Source: Bacteroidales bacterium | GTDB taxonomy: Bacteria > Bacteroidota > Bacteroidia > Bacteroidales > Tenuifilaceae | Reading direction: 5' to 3' | NCBI GenBank assembly: GCA_013141385.1 | Contig: JABFRB010000036.1 | Location: forward strand, 1 to 52,816 | Length of the DNA: 52,816 bases | Shown here: positions 9,159 through 16,590 of the stretch, in pieces | How the letters are laid out: the number at the start of each line of letters is the position of its first letter | Position numbering within the stretch: position 1 is the stretch's first letter | Position numbers and translations under genes: made by a program | Notes under the pieces: generated by a model | Seen by the model: the letters and a program-made list of their open reading frames with translations, nothing else | Told to the model about the DNA's origin: nothing | Database searches by the model: none

Positions 9159-9332
9159 CTAACAAGGATATCCTTCGACTTTACAGATGTGATAATCAGC
9201 ACCTCTATGACAACAATAGGTACCCTCGGGACACCAATAACCTGGTTCTACACAAGCGTATCCGCCAATAATGGATTTTTGTTCGTTTTTACTGAGTACT
9301 TTAACACCTGTTAATTCTTTTAAATTTTTCAT
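9159..9332 (-). CDS. Double-glycine leader, cysteine-rich precursor peptide (copy 2, middle)
   Basis: A 57-residue peptide with almost the same leader as copy 1 (ending SIIGG, Gly23-Gly24) and a 33-residue core. Cysteines are at 27, 34, 40, 41, 50 and 57, six in all, so three disulfides are possible. The core also contains YWCPEGTYCCHRG, aromatic and glycine-rich like many disulfide-stabilised bacteriocins. A long hairpin at 9106-9137 follows the stop, consistent with a defined transcript end. ATG was chosen because the 24-residue leader is then identical in length in all three copies. Mature activity is unknown. A secreted antimicrobial or signalling peptide is the likeliest reading. Confidence 0.85.
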   Translation of the reverse strand: MKNLKELTGVKVLSKNEQKSIIGGYACVEPGYWCPEGTYCCHRGADYHICKVEGYPC

Positions 9333-9458
9333 AGCAAATTAAATTAAAGATTAAAATATAGCCTGATCATTTATAGACACTCAGGTTTTATGTCTACTCC
9401 TTGCAAGAGAAGAAGTTATTTCTTTACCTTAACTGTTAATCTGTTTTTTTCTGAATAA

Positions 9459-9490
9459 GAAACTATCAGGGAAAAGAGCCCGATAGTTTC
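9459..9490 (-). terminator. Hairpin after peptide copy 3
   Basis: GAAACTATC and GATAGTTTC pair, with a GGG/CCC extension after one mismatch and a seven-base loop. It begins nine bases after the stop of copy 3. No U run follows on the coding strand, so it may protect or process the RNA rather than end it, or act as a partial terminator. Confidence 0.4.
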
Positions 9491-9498
9491 TAGAATAC

Positions 9499-9663
9499 TT
9501 ACAAGGGAACACAACGACCATCCCCGTATTCATTAAAAATATAACAATACGAATAAGGAGGACATGTTGGATCTTCTATTGAACAACCCAAACCTCCTTT
9601 AATTAATTTTTGCTCATTTTTGGCGAGTACTTTAACGCCAGTTAATTCTTTTAAATTTTTCAT
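9499..9663 (-). CDS. Double-glycine leader, cysteine-rich precursor peptide (copy 3, promoter-proximal)
   Basis: A 54-residue peptide with the shared leader (MKNLKELTGVKVLAKNEQK) ending LIKGG at residues 20-24. The core has four cysteines at 27, 34, 40 and 51 and the sequence CPPYSYCY in place of the CP...YCC block. It is thus the most divergent core on the best conserved leader, a pattern expected when leaders are under selection for recognition and cores diversify. Its start is 85 bases after the stop of the C39-like/VKOR gene on the same strand, making it the first of three in transcription order. A hairpin at 9459-9490 follows the stop. Confidence 0.83.
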   Translation of the reverse strand: MKNLKELTGVKVLAKNEQKLIKGGLGCSIEDPTCPPYSYCYIFNEYGDGRCVPL

Positions 9664-9747
9664 AACAAATTAAATTAAAGATTAAAATATAACCTGATCA
9701 TTTAAAGACACTCAAGTTCTGTGTCTACTCCTCGCGAGAGAATATTG

Positions 9748-11385
9748 TTAATTATCTTGATTTATTAAGTTTAGTTCAGGTGTATGATTGTTGACTTTTT
9801 CAGTCTCCTCTTCAATAATATCATCGACAAAATTTACCAAGTCAATTCTATCATATTCTCTAGGAAATGATCTCCCGTTAACTAAAATCTCTGGGGTAAA
9901 GTTGATATTGTGCTGTTCGCACCACCCTTTCTCGTTTGTTAGTATGGGTATATATTCAGATTTGCTGGGCTCTCCCCATTTGAGTAACCAATCTTTAGGA
10001 AGTGTTGTGCTATAGATATCATGCATTGCATCTAGGCAAATTTGATCTCCATTAATGTTGTAGATTTCTAGTAATCGCCATGATATTTTTGCATCAATAG
10101 AGTCAAGATCGGCCTTTACATTAAATCGGATGATGATATTTATGCTCTTTCCCTTTATTTTTATTAGTTTTTCAACTAATCGATGAGCTTCTTTACAGAA
10201 TCCGCATAAAGGATTAGTTATCACAACAACTTCAAGAAGTGCGTTTTCTTTGCTGTCGCCCAAAACAATTTCATTAGTAATATTTATGCGCGTATTGATT
10301 TGATTAGAGTTACCAATAAGTGATTTGAAAATGTTATAGCTACGCTTAAATTTAAAATGCTCAATTCTTAACGTATTTAATTCTTGTTCCTTCTTAAATT
10401 TCGGTGAAATAAATCGCCAAAAAGCAAAGGAAATGAGGAAGCAAAGAGTCGTTATCAGTATGGCGTTTAGGTTGAACTGTAATTCATTGAAACGAAAATT
10501 GCTAAAAATAATAGCTATTGCTTGCAACCAAAGAATTGAAACAACACTCAAACAAAGCAAACACCACTTTCTAACAATTTTAAATTGATAAAAAATGGAA
10601 AAGAAGGTAAATGGTAGCGCAAGTAGAGAAATTATGATTAAGGGATAATTGCTATAGCCACTATTTTTCACTAAAATCCAGGATAGGATTAAGGATGCAA
10701 AATAGATAATTCCAACATCGCTTAATTTGAAATAACCGAAAAGATTAGCTCCTTTCGATTTTAATACTTCATCACAACTTGTTTTTTTATTACCCTCAGA
10801 GCAAAATTTACTGAGCACTTTGGAGCTAATACCTAAATCATGGTGTAGTATAAGGATACACACAGCAAGTCCCACTAACGATAAAAGAAAATGAACTGTT
10901 GGAAATAACGTGTTTTTATAAACAAAGAAGACCGTGATTAATGCAATGGTTGCTATTAAGATATTCCTGTTCGTAAAGTTTTCTTTCTTTGAATCTTGGA
11001 TGATTACTTTGTTATCTTCCTCAATAATCACTACAATTCCAGACCAAATATCTATAAACTCATTTTCAGATATTATCTTCTTTTTATTATCGTTATAAAA
11101 TATTTGAAGTCTTTGGTTAAGCCTACTAACCAATACAAATCCATTGAACTGCTCTTCCTTTATGAGGGCTAAAAAGTTACTTGGCAAAAGACCTAATGTT
11201 TCAGCATTTTTAGGAACTTCTAATGCGTAATTCTTTATCGAAAAATGATCAAGTACTCCTGTAATGGAATGTAAACTCGGGTATGTAGGGTGAGAGCGAA
11301 GTTGAAATTCCAACTCCTCAAAATCTATTTTAATTTTGTTGCTTTTTAAAAGCATTTTGACAACGGATACAAGGAGATCTTTCAT
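9748..11385 (-). CDS. Degenerate C39-like / VKOR / thioredoxin fusion membrane protein
   Basis: The 545 residues show three parts. Residues about 1-125 resemble the C39 peptidase fold of peptide exporters (FQLRSHPTYPSLHSITGVLDHF, then a hydrophobic strand, then WSGIVVIIEED), but the catalytic Cys near the N-terminus and the usual Gly-His before the strand (here NGFVLVS) are missing. Residues about 140-325 are a vitamin K epoxide reductase domain with several membrane helices, loop cysteines 195 and 204, and the CLLC motif at 275-278. Residues about 370-525 are a thioredoxin domain with CGFC at 394-397 and the cis-proline Thr-Pro at 497-498. VKOR-thioredoxin pairs make disulfides in exported proteins. 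Its neighbours, three cysteine-rich double-glycine peptides, are the obvious candidate substrates. Confidence 0.85.
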   Translation of the reverse strand: MKDLLVSVVKMLLKSNKIKIDFEELEFQLRSHPTYPSLHSITGVLDHFSIKNYALEVPKNAETLGLLPSNFLALIKEEQFNGFVLVSRLNQRLQIFYNDNKKKIISENEFIDIWSGIVVIIEEDNKVIIQDSKKENFTNRNILIATIALITVFFVYKNTLFPTVHFLLSLVGLAVCILILHHDLGISSKVLSKFCSEGNKKTSCDEVLKSKGANLFGYFKLSDVGIIYFASLILSWILVKNSGYSNYPLIIISLLALPFTFFSIFYQFKIVRKWCLLCLSVVSILWLQAIAIIFSNFRFNELQFNLNAILITTLCFLISFAFWRFISPKFKKEQELNTLRIEHFKFKRSYNIFKSLIGNSNQINTRINITNEIVLGDSKENALLEVVVITNPLCGFCKEAHRLVEKLIKIKGKSINIIIRFNVKADLDSIDAKISWRLLEIYNINGDQICLDAMHDIYSTTLPKDWLLKWGEPSKSEYIPILTNEKGWCEQHNINFTPEILVNGRSFPREYDRIDLVNFVDDIIEEETEKVNNHTPELNLINQDN

Positions 11386-11685
11386 TTTATGAATATTTAT
11401 GGTTAATATTTAATAATAATTTGATCTGTGAGTGGAAAATTGCCAATTCATTATTGTTTATCTTAGATAGATCTCTTGATAGTCAATCATCTAAATTAAA
11501 CACCAAAATTTGTGTCACTAAATAAATTAAATGTATTGCAACTATTTTGTTTAAATTTAAAATTGCAATGCAATATATTGTCAATCATTTATCAGTTAAA
11601 TACAAACTTGTTTTAGCCAAAATTAAAGAGCAGGAGTGCAACCTCATTGCACTTCAATGAGAAAATAGATGTTGTAGAACATGTA
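11386..11685 (-). promoter_or_regulatory. Control region between the HTH gene and the fusion gene, with competing hairpins
   Basis: No gene. Two overlapping hairpins cannot form together: GTGCAA/TTGCAC (11636-11652) and CTCATTG/CAATGAG (11643-11661). On the minus strand they lie about 25-50 bases after the HTH stop, followed by a U-rich stretch, so they may end the HTH transcript or form an attenuator. Nearer the fusion gene, ATTGCAA at 11535 and ATTGCAATGCAAT at 11562-11574 repeat a TTGCAA box that could bind a regulator. The rest is very AT-rich and would suit a promoter. Confidence 0.4.
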
Positions 11686-11994
11686 TTAATTATATAGAAT
11701 TTGGAAGTATGAAGTGATTTTATTTTGAGAAATGCTTCTGCCACCTTTTATTTCTGACATCTCCTTGGCATCGAAGCCAAAGAAAATCCTGCCTTTTTGT
11801 GAGTACTTATAGGTTCTTTTGTAATGATCATAAATTACATCTATTCCCATCCCACGAAGTTGTTGTAGATGGTTTTGAAGAGTGCGTTCGCTTATCCCAA
11901 GTTTTTGTGCAAACTCGTCGGCGGTACCAGTGCATTCCTTTCCTATTAGAGAGTCTAAATGTTCAATGTAGGTTTTAAACTTCGTGAGTTCCAT
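11686..11994 (-). CDS. Small HTH regulator beside the peptide locus
   Basis: A 102-residue protein with an N-terminal winged-helix or HTH_11 type domain (residues about 5-65: ADEFAQKLGISERTLQNHLQQLRGMGIDVIYDHYKRTYKY). A short tail follows, containing FFGFDAKEMSEIKGGRS. Such single-domain regulators are often found next to double-glycine peptide genes in Bacteroidota. The tail stretch ending in IKGG at about 82-85 is oddly like the end of the peptide leaders in this locus (NEQKLIKGG). It probably controls the downstream fusion gene and peptides, from which it is separated by 300 bases. No effector domain is present. Confidence 0.7.
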   Translation of the reverse strand: MELTKFKTYIEHLDSLIGKECTGTADEFAQKLGISERTLQNHLQQLRGMGIDVIYDHYKRTYKYSQKGRIFFGFDAKEMSEIKGGRSISQNKITSYFQILYN

Positions 11995-12198
11995 AATGAT
12001 TTTATATTAGACTAATATCTTATATAAAATTAAACAAAAAAAACAGATATTTATTCTATGAATTGTTAAAATATATTATAAGAATAGTAAGTGCTTAGGC
12101 GTAATTAATAAGTAGTATTATATTTTTATCAATGATAATAGGGTTGATCATTGTTGTTAGCATTAAACAACCATTACCTTTGCTAAATAAAATTTACT

Positions 12199-12942
12199 AT
12201 GGATAGGGTATTTGAACCTCAGTATATTTGGCTCGAAAGTGTAGATTCAACAAATAGCTATTGTATGAAATTGGCTCAAGAAGGGGAGCAAGAGGGGTTG
12301 GCAGTTGCTGCTTTTTTTCAGGAGAAAGGTAGAGGTCAAAGGGGTAACACTTGGGAGAGCAAAAGAGGTGAGAATCTTACATTTAGTTTACTGCTTCGTC
12401 CTAACTTTTTAAGGGTTGAGGAGCAATTCATGATTTCAAAAGCAATCGCACTATCAATTTGCGATTGGCTTAAAAATAATAAAGTTGATGCCTGTGTTAA
12501 GTGGCCTAACGATATTTATATTGGTGAGAAAAAAATAGCAGGTGTTTTAATCGAGAATAGTTTTAGCACACCGTTTCTAGATGTCTCAATAATAGGTATA
12601 GGTATAAATCTGAACCAAGTTGTGTTTTCTTCTAACATCCCAAACCCTATATCAATGACACTTTTAACAGGTTTGCAGTATCGTCCTGAGGTTGTGCTAA
12701 GTGAACTTGTTGTTTCAATCCAAATGAGATATCTTCAGCTACAATGCGGGTTAAAAGAAAAAATATCTGAAGATTATTTAAAATCTCTTTATCGATTTCA
12801 GAACTTTTATAATTATAGCAGTGTGGATGGCTTCTTTAAGGCCAGAATTACTGGCATAAAACCAACAGGCGAAATTATCCTCGAAATGGAGGATGGTCAA
12901 AAAAAATCATTTGGGTTCAAAGAGATAGCCTTCGAAATTTAG
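12199..12942 (+). CDS. birA: Biotin--[acetyl-CoA-carboxylase] ligase
   Basis: The enzyme activates biotin with ATP and attaches it to the carrier protein of carboxylases. The 247 residues form the catalytic domain alone, with no N-terminal DNA-binding domain, so it is the non-regulatory type. Visible motifs are VDSTNSY near residue 15, the ATP/biotin loop GRGQRG at 44-49, TFSLLLRP near 61, KWPND at 101-105 and KKIAGVLIEN just after. A short C-terminal SH3-like part follows. It starts about 205 bases from the HTH gene, divergently, and its stop overlaps the stop of the convergent START-like gene by four bases. Confidence 0.93.
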   Translation: MDRVFEPQYIWLESVDSTNSYCMKLAQEGEQEGLAVAAFFQEKGRGQRGNTWESKRGENLTFSLLLRPNFLRVEEQFMISKAIALSICDWLKNNKVDACVKWPNDIYIGEKKIAGVLIENSFSTPFLDVSIIGIGINLNQVVFSSNIPNPISMTLLTGLQYRPEVVLSELVVSIQMRYLQLQCGLKEKISEDYLKSLYRFQNFYNYSSVDGFFKARITGIKPTGEIILEMEDGQKKSFGFKEIAFEI

Positions 12943-13352
12943 ATACCCCGATTGAACGCAGCTGCAATTTGCTCCGCCAACATATTTATTCCTTCCTCAA
13001 GCTGCTTTTGAAGCATCATTTTAAACATTACATTAAGATCCGCTTTAAGAGTCAGTTTCATTCTTGTATCGTAAGGAGTTGCTTCTTTAAGTTGAATCCA
13101 CAGAAAGAATTCGAATGGTAGTTTACCATCACCAGTAATTTTTACCGTTTTGTAAGGATCTTTCTCTACAATTTTTAATCCTGTTTGCCCAATTCCTTTA
13201 ACGTTAAAGCGGCAGCAATCCTCTTCTGCCTCCCATCCCTCCAGTTTATCTTGGGGGATAAAAGGGGTAAATAGTCTAAAGTCAGATATTACTCTAAAAA
13301 TATCCTGTGGAGTTCTTTGAATGGAAACTATTTTACTTTCAAATTCGGTCAT
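12939..13352 (-). CDS. SRPBCC/START-like family protein
   Basis: A 137-residue single-domain protein. It starts with the typical short strand and helix of the START-like fold (SKIVSIQRTPQDIFRVISDFRLFTPFIPQ), then alternating strands (CCRFNVKGIGQTGLKIVEKDPYKTVKITG), and ends in a long C-terminal helix (QKQLEEGINMLAEQIAAAF). These folds bind lipids or other hydrophobic ligands or act as aromatase/cyclase-like proteins. No ligand can be named. Family assignment is from fold pattern rather than a diagnostic motif. It lies convergent to birA. Confidence 0.72.
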   Translation of the reverse strand: MTEFESKIVSIQRTPQDIFRVISDFRLFTPFIPQDKLEGWEAEEDCCRFNVKGIGQTGLKIVEKDPYKTVKITGDGKLPFEFFLWIQLKEATPYDTRMKLTLKADLNVMFKMMLQKQLEEGINMLAEQIAAAFNRGI

Positions 13353-13436
13353 GGGTTATTAGGGTTGATGGTTGTTTGTTATGAGCTGTTAAAAACTTTG
13401 AAAATAATGTAAAAAAAAGGATATTCAAATTGCAAT

Positions 13437-14063
13437 TTACATTCCCCAATTTTCGGGGTCATTGCGCCACGATTTGAGAAGATTTAAATGATCTTTGCTG
13501 ACAAATCCTTGCTCTATTGCAATATCAATAAGTTGAGAGTAATTAGCGAGGGTGTCAATTTTAACATCAGATTTTTTAAAATTGTCGGCTGCATGATTGA
13601 ATCCGTAAGTAAATATAGCTAGCATTCCAAGGACATCACAACCAGCATTTCTCAGGGCTTCAACCGCATTTAAACTGCTTTGCCCGGTTGATATTAAATC
13701 CTCAATTACAACCACTTTTTGCCCAGCTTTAACATCCCCCTCAACAAGGTTTTCAAGCCCGTGCTTTTTGGGTGCTGAGCGAACGTAAACAAAAGGTAAG
13801 TTAAGTCTATCGGCTACAAGCATTCCATGTGCGATTGCACCAGTAGCTACTCCAGCAATTATTTCAACATCTGGGTATTTTTCTATAATCTGTTGCTTAA
13901 ACCCTTCGCAGATTAGATTGCGAACCACTGGATATGAGAGTGTTTTTCGGTTATCACAGTAAATTGGCGATTTCCAACCCGAAGCCCATGTAAAAGGATT
14001 TGCAGGATTTAGTTTAATTGCATTAATTTGGAGAAGGTTAAGCACAACTGAATTTTGTATCAT
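13437..14063 (-). CDS. pyrE: Orotate phosphoribosyltransferase
   Basis: Transfers phosphoribose from PRPP to orotate in pyrimidine synthesis. The 208-residue protein has the family pattern FTWASGWKSPIYCDNRKTLS at 24-43, GVATGAIAHG at 71-80, a flexible loop KKHG at 99-102 and the PRPP-binding loop VVVIEDLISTGQSS at 117-130. The N-terminus is a little shorter than in relatives. No other ATG, GTG or TTG lies upstream in frame before the divergent neighbour, so 14063 is the best start. Its start codon overlaps the start codon of the Nudix gene on the other strand. Confidence 0.94.
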   Translation of the reverse strand: MIQNSVVLNLLQINAIKLNPANPFTWASGWKSPIYCDNRKTLSYPVVRNLICEGFKQQIIEKYPDVEIIAGVATGAIAHGMLVADRLNLPFVYVRSAPKKHGLENLVEGDVKAGQKVVVIEDLISTGQSSLNAVEALRNAGCDVLGMLAIFTYGFNHAADNFKKSDVKIDTLANYSQLIDIAIEQGFVSKDHLNLLKSWRNDPENWGM

Positions 14064-14685
14064 GTCGAAAGAGTGTTCAATTTATTTTGATAAACGTAAA
14101 ATTGTTCTCACAAATAGTGTAGAGTTGAATTTTAATAGTCAAAATGGGTTATTCACCAGTTACAATTCTTTACAAGAACTCTCAAAAATACTCGAATTTT
14201 TTCAATCAGCGGTTCAAGTAGAAAATGTTTTTATTTCTGGAAAGAATGTTCAATCTATGCTTAAGGACTTTTGTAAAATGTTCCGCATCATTAAAGCGTC
14301 AGGAGGACTTGTACAGAATAGCAAAGGGGAGTATTTGTTCATCTTTAGGTATGGGAAATGGGATTTGCCAAAGGGAAAGTTAGAGCCTGATGAGAAAATT
14401 GAAGACGCTGCCGTTCGTGAGGTTTCTGAAGAAACGGGAATATCCAATTTAATTTTAGGGGAACATATTAAAAATACCTACCATACCTACAAGCAAGGGG
14501 GTTCAATTATTTTAAAGGAAACACATTGGTTTAACATGCTATATAGTGGCAATGAACCACTTGTTCCTCAACAGGCAGAAGATATTTCTGTAGCAAAATG
14601 GTTTCCTGCAAATCGCTTAGATGAAATATTGAATAATACTTATGATACAATTCGTGAGGTTCTAATTGCTAAAGGCATAGTTTAA
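14062..14685 (+). CDS. Nudix hydrolase
   Basis: A 207-residue protein whose C-terminal two-thirds is a Nudix domain. A perfect Nudix box spans about residues 105-127 (Gly, five residues, Glu, seven residues, REVSEETGI), so the metal-binding glutamates are all present. It should hydrolyse a nucleoside diphosphate linked to some group, but the substrate is not set by the box. The first 75 residues form a separate small domain (ECSIYFDKRKIVLTNSVEL) seen in Bacteroidota relatives. It starts two bases within the pyrE start codon on the opposite strand and overlaps the end of the downstream convergent gene by four bases. Confidence 0.88.
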   Translation: MSKECSIYFDKRKIVLTNSVELNFNSQNGLFTSYNSLQELSKILEFFQSAVQVENVFISGKNVQSMLKDFCKMFRIIKASGGLVQNSKGEYLFIFRYGKWDLPKGKLEPDEKIEDAAVREVSEETGISNLILGEHIKNTYHTYKQGGSIILKETHWFNMLYSGNEPLVPQQAEDISVAKWFPANRLDEILNNTYDTIREVLIAKGIV

Positions 14686-16100
14686 ATTTCTCCTTTAGAA
14701 CGGAGTATTTTAAAAAATTGGATCTCAAAATTTTCACGAGGAGAGGGGGCGGGCGATAGCAAAAGTTTCCTATCTGGTGCAATAAGAAAATATGTAGGGT
14801 AAGCCCTAATATCAAAATCCTTCACAATTTCCGGTTTATTTCCATAGTGGAGGAATGTCCAATCATAACCAGCATTTTTTAGCAGATTGCTCATGTCTTG
14901 CTTATCCTTATCAACACAAATTGTGACAATCTCAAGCATTTGCTTATGCTTATCGTAGAGTTTTTTTAGTAAAGTAAATTCTTGCAAACAGGTATAACTT
15001 GTACTTGTACAAAAATTTAGGTAGATATATTTCCCTTTGAAATCATCAAGTTTTATGAGACTTCTTTTAGAATCGTATAGTTCAAAAGGTGCTGGCACAA
15101 ATCCTGCTAAAAGGTGTGTTACTTTTGTCCGAATATTTTGAGCAATGACAAGATGTTCGGGTATTTTAGAAGTAAAGTAAAGTGAATCCAGAATTGTTAG
15201 AAGTGCAGATCTCGAAAATTTATCGTCGAAAAAGCCATCGTGCAAACCTTTTAAAATCACTAGTTCTTTAAGCGTATCGTTTGCAAGGACATTGTCTGTG
15301 GCTAACGTTTTCTTCAAATTGTATAAACTTTTTTCCTGTGTTATATTCTTGAAAACAGCATTTCCTGTCTCTGTTCGTGAGAAAAAGATGAAGTATTTAT
15401 CGTAAACGAGGTTGAATAACTCCATGAAGGCGGTGTTATTATACTGAACAGGCTTGTTAAGAAAGTAATGCTCCGATGTGCTTTTCGCCTTTTGTATATA
15501 GGTAATCTGCTTAAGCAATCCATAGCGGTAGTACCTATAAGTGTCAAAGTATGTTTGTTTTTGGTTAGTGTAGCGACTCTCGATAGTATTTATCATTGAA
15601 TCGATATTGATATTGCTTTTGCCCTTATAAGAATCATTTATAATAGCATCAAACTTCTCATTAAACGATAAATCGAAAGAGTTAATAAGGAAGTTGATAT
15701 CATTTTTAACAATGTTGGTGATTCCTACAAATAAATCGGTTTCCCTAAAATAGGGGTTTAACCTTTGTGCTTCAGTTTTATCTTCCTTTTCAGGTAGAGC
15801 AAGATTGTAAGTTTTCCCTGGTTCAATAAAAAGGTAAACTCGGTAAATTCCAAGATGGCTAAATAGAAATGTTGTTTCGTTTATTTTGAACTGACAGCTA
15901 AAATTGCCTTTATCATCGACCTTACAACGACCCATTTCTTCCTCAGACATAGTGATAAGATCTGAATATCGATAAAAAACAATTTCGTCGTTTGAGTAAA
16001 ATTTTGAATTACCAATGATGGTTGCTTGTTGCGAGAATACAGCATTAACAAAGAAAAGTAAGGAAAAGACTATAAGGGGTTTTATAAGAATTTTAATCAT
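14682..16100 (-). CDS. Secreted thioredoxin-fold (TlpA-like) protein lacking CXXC
   Basis: A 472-residue protein with a signal peptide (about 1-23, ending FSQQ) and an N-terminal DUF4369-like beta region up to about 120. A long helical middle follows, then a C-terminal thioredoxin/AhpC-TSA domain (about 335-470), seen in FKGKYIYLNF, EFTLLKKLYDKHK, LEIVTICVDKDK and the cis-proline AYPTYFLI. The usual CXXC position reads SYTC, with an extra cysteine in the run FCTSTSYTC. The first active-site cysteine is thus replaced by serine, so ordinary thiol-disulfide exchange is doubtful unless the earlier cysteine takes over. It is eleven bases upstream of nothing else on this strand but follows coaD by ten bases. 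Confidence 0.78.
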   Translation of the reverse strand: MIKILIKPLIVFSLLFFVNAVFSQQATIIGNSKFYSNDEIVFYRYSDLITMSEEEMGRCKVDDKGNFSCQFKINETTFLFSHLGIYRVYLFIEPGKTYNLALPEKEDKTEAQRLNPYFRETDLFVGITNIVKNDINFLINSFDLSFNEKFDAIINDSYKGKSNINIDSMINTIESRYTNQKQTYFDTYRYYRYGLLKQITYIQKAKSTSEHYFLNKPVQYNNTAFMELFNLVYDKYFIFFSRTETGNAVFKNITQEKSLYNLKKTLATDNVLANDTLKELVILKGLHDGFFDDKFSRSALLTILDSLYFTSKIPEHLVIAQNIRTKVTHLLAGFVPAPFELYDSKRSLIKLDDFKGKYIYLNFCTSTSYTCLQEFTLLKKLYDKHKQMLEIVTICVDKDKQDMSNLLKNAGYDWTFLHYGNKPEIVKDFDIRAYPTYFLIAPDRKLLLSPAPSPRENFEIQFFKILRSKGEI

Positions 16101-16110
16101 CGATATATTA

Positions 16111-16590
16111 CTATGAGTGTGGGAAATAATCCTTTATATTGATAGATTTGGGTAAGAATAGGGATGGATCCCCATTATGTATTAAGATATCTCTTACTAT
16201 TGTTGAGTTGATGAATGAGTGCTCAGGGGCTGTTAATAGGAAAACAGATTCGATTTCATGATGCATTGCTTTATTGACCTGACCTATAGCACGTTCAAAC
16301 TCAAAATCGTCAGAAGTACGAAGGCCACGGAGAATGTAGTAAACGTTTATTCTTTTACAGAGTTCAACCGTTAACCCTTCGTAGCTTATCACTTCAATAC
16401 GTGACTCATTATCAAAAACCTTTCTAATAATTGCAAGCCTCTGTTCTATTGAAAAGAACGATTTTTTGTTAGTATTATAGCCAACGGCAATAATTATCTT
16501 ATCGAAGAGAGAAAGGGCACGCAAAACAATCGATTCGTGACCTACAGTGAATGGATCAAATGATCCAGGGAATACGGCAACCTTTTCCAT
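16111..16590 (-). CDS. coaD: Phosphopantetheine adenylyltransferase
   Basis: Catalyses the fourth step of coenzyme A synthesis, joining 4'-phosphopantetheine to AMP. The 159 residues match the family length. The N-terminal signature FPGSFDPFTVGH (residues 7-18) includes the His of the HXGH-type motif, with TVGH here. Further on are the RGLRTSDDFEFE loop at about 89-100 and the SSTIVRDI-like NSTIVRDI at about 128-135. The gene is 10 bases upstream of the TlpA-like gene and about 75 bases downstream of lon on the same strand. Confidence 0.95.
   Translation of the reverse strand: MEKVAVFPGSFDPFTVGHESIVLRALSLFDKIIIAVGYNTNKKSFFSIEQRLAIIRKVFDNESRIEVISYEGLTVELCKRINVYYILRGLRTSDDFEFERAIGQVNKAMHHEIESVFLLTAPEHSFINSTIVRDILIHNGDPSLFLPKSINIKDYFPHS

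Larger units (their letters stand above)
8966..9745 (-). repeat. Three tandem copies of the peptide-gene leader region
   Basis: Each peptide gene is preceded by a nearly identical 75-85 base segment: 9661-9745, 9330-9408 and 8966-9047. In the coding direction it holds an element CCTGA or CTTGA, 14 bases, then TCAGG, followed by TATATTTTAATC about 25 bases before ATG. The C-to-T change in copy 3 keeps pairing as G-U, which hints at a conserved RNA stem. In copy 3 the spacing TTG, 21 bases, TATATTTT also fits the Bacteroidota promoter pattern. The genes therefore arose by duplication of a whole unit of leader, gene and hairpin. Confidence 0.65.

Noticed and set aside
8789-9663. Peptides as lanthipeptide or sactipeptide precursors
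   Set aside because: No LanM/LanB/LanC or radical SAM gene lies nearby; the only linked enzyme is the disulfide-type fusion protein.
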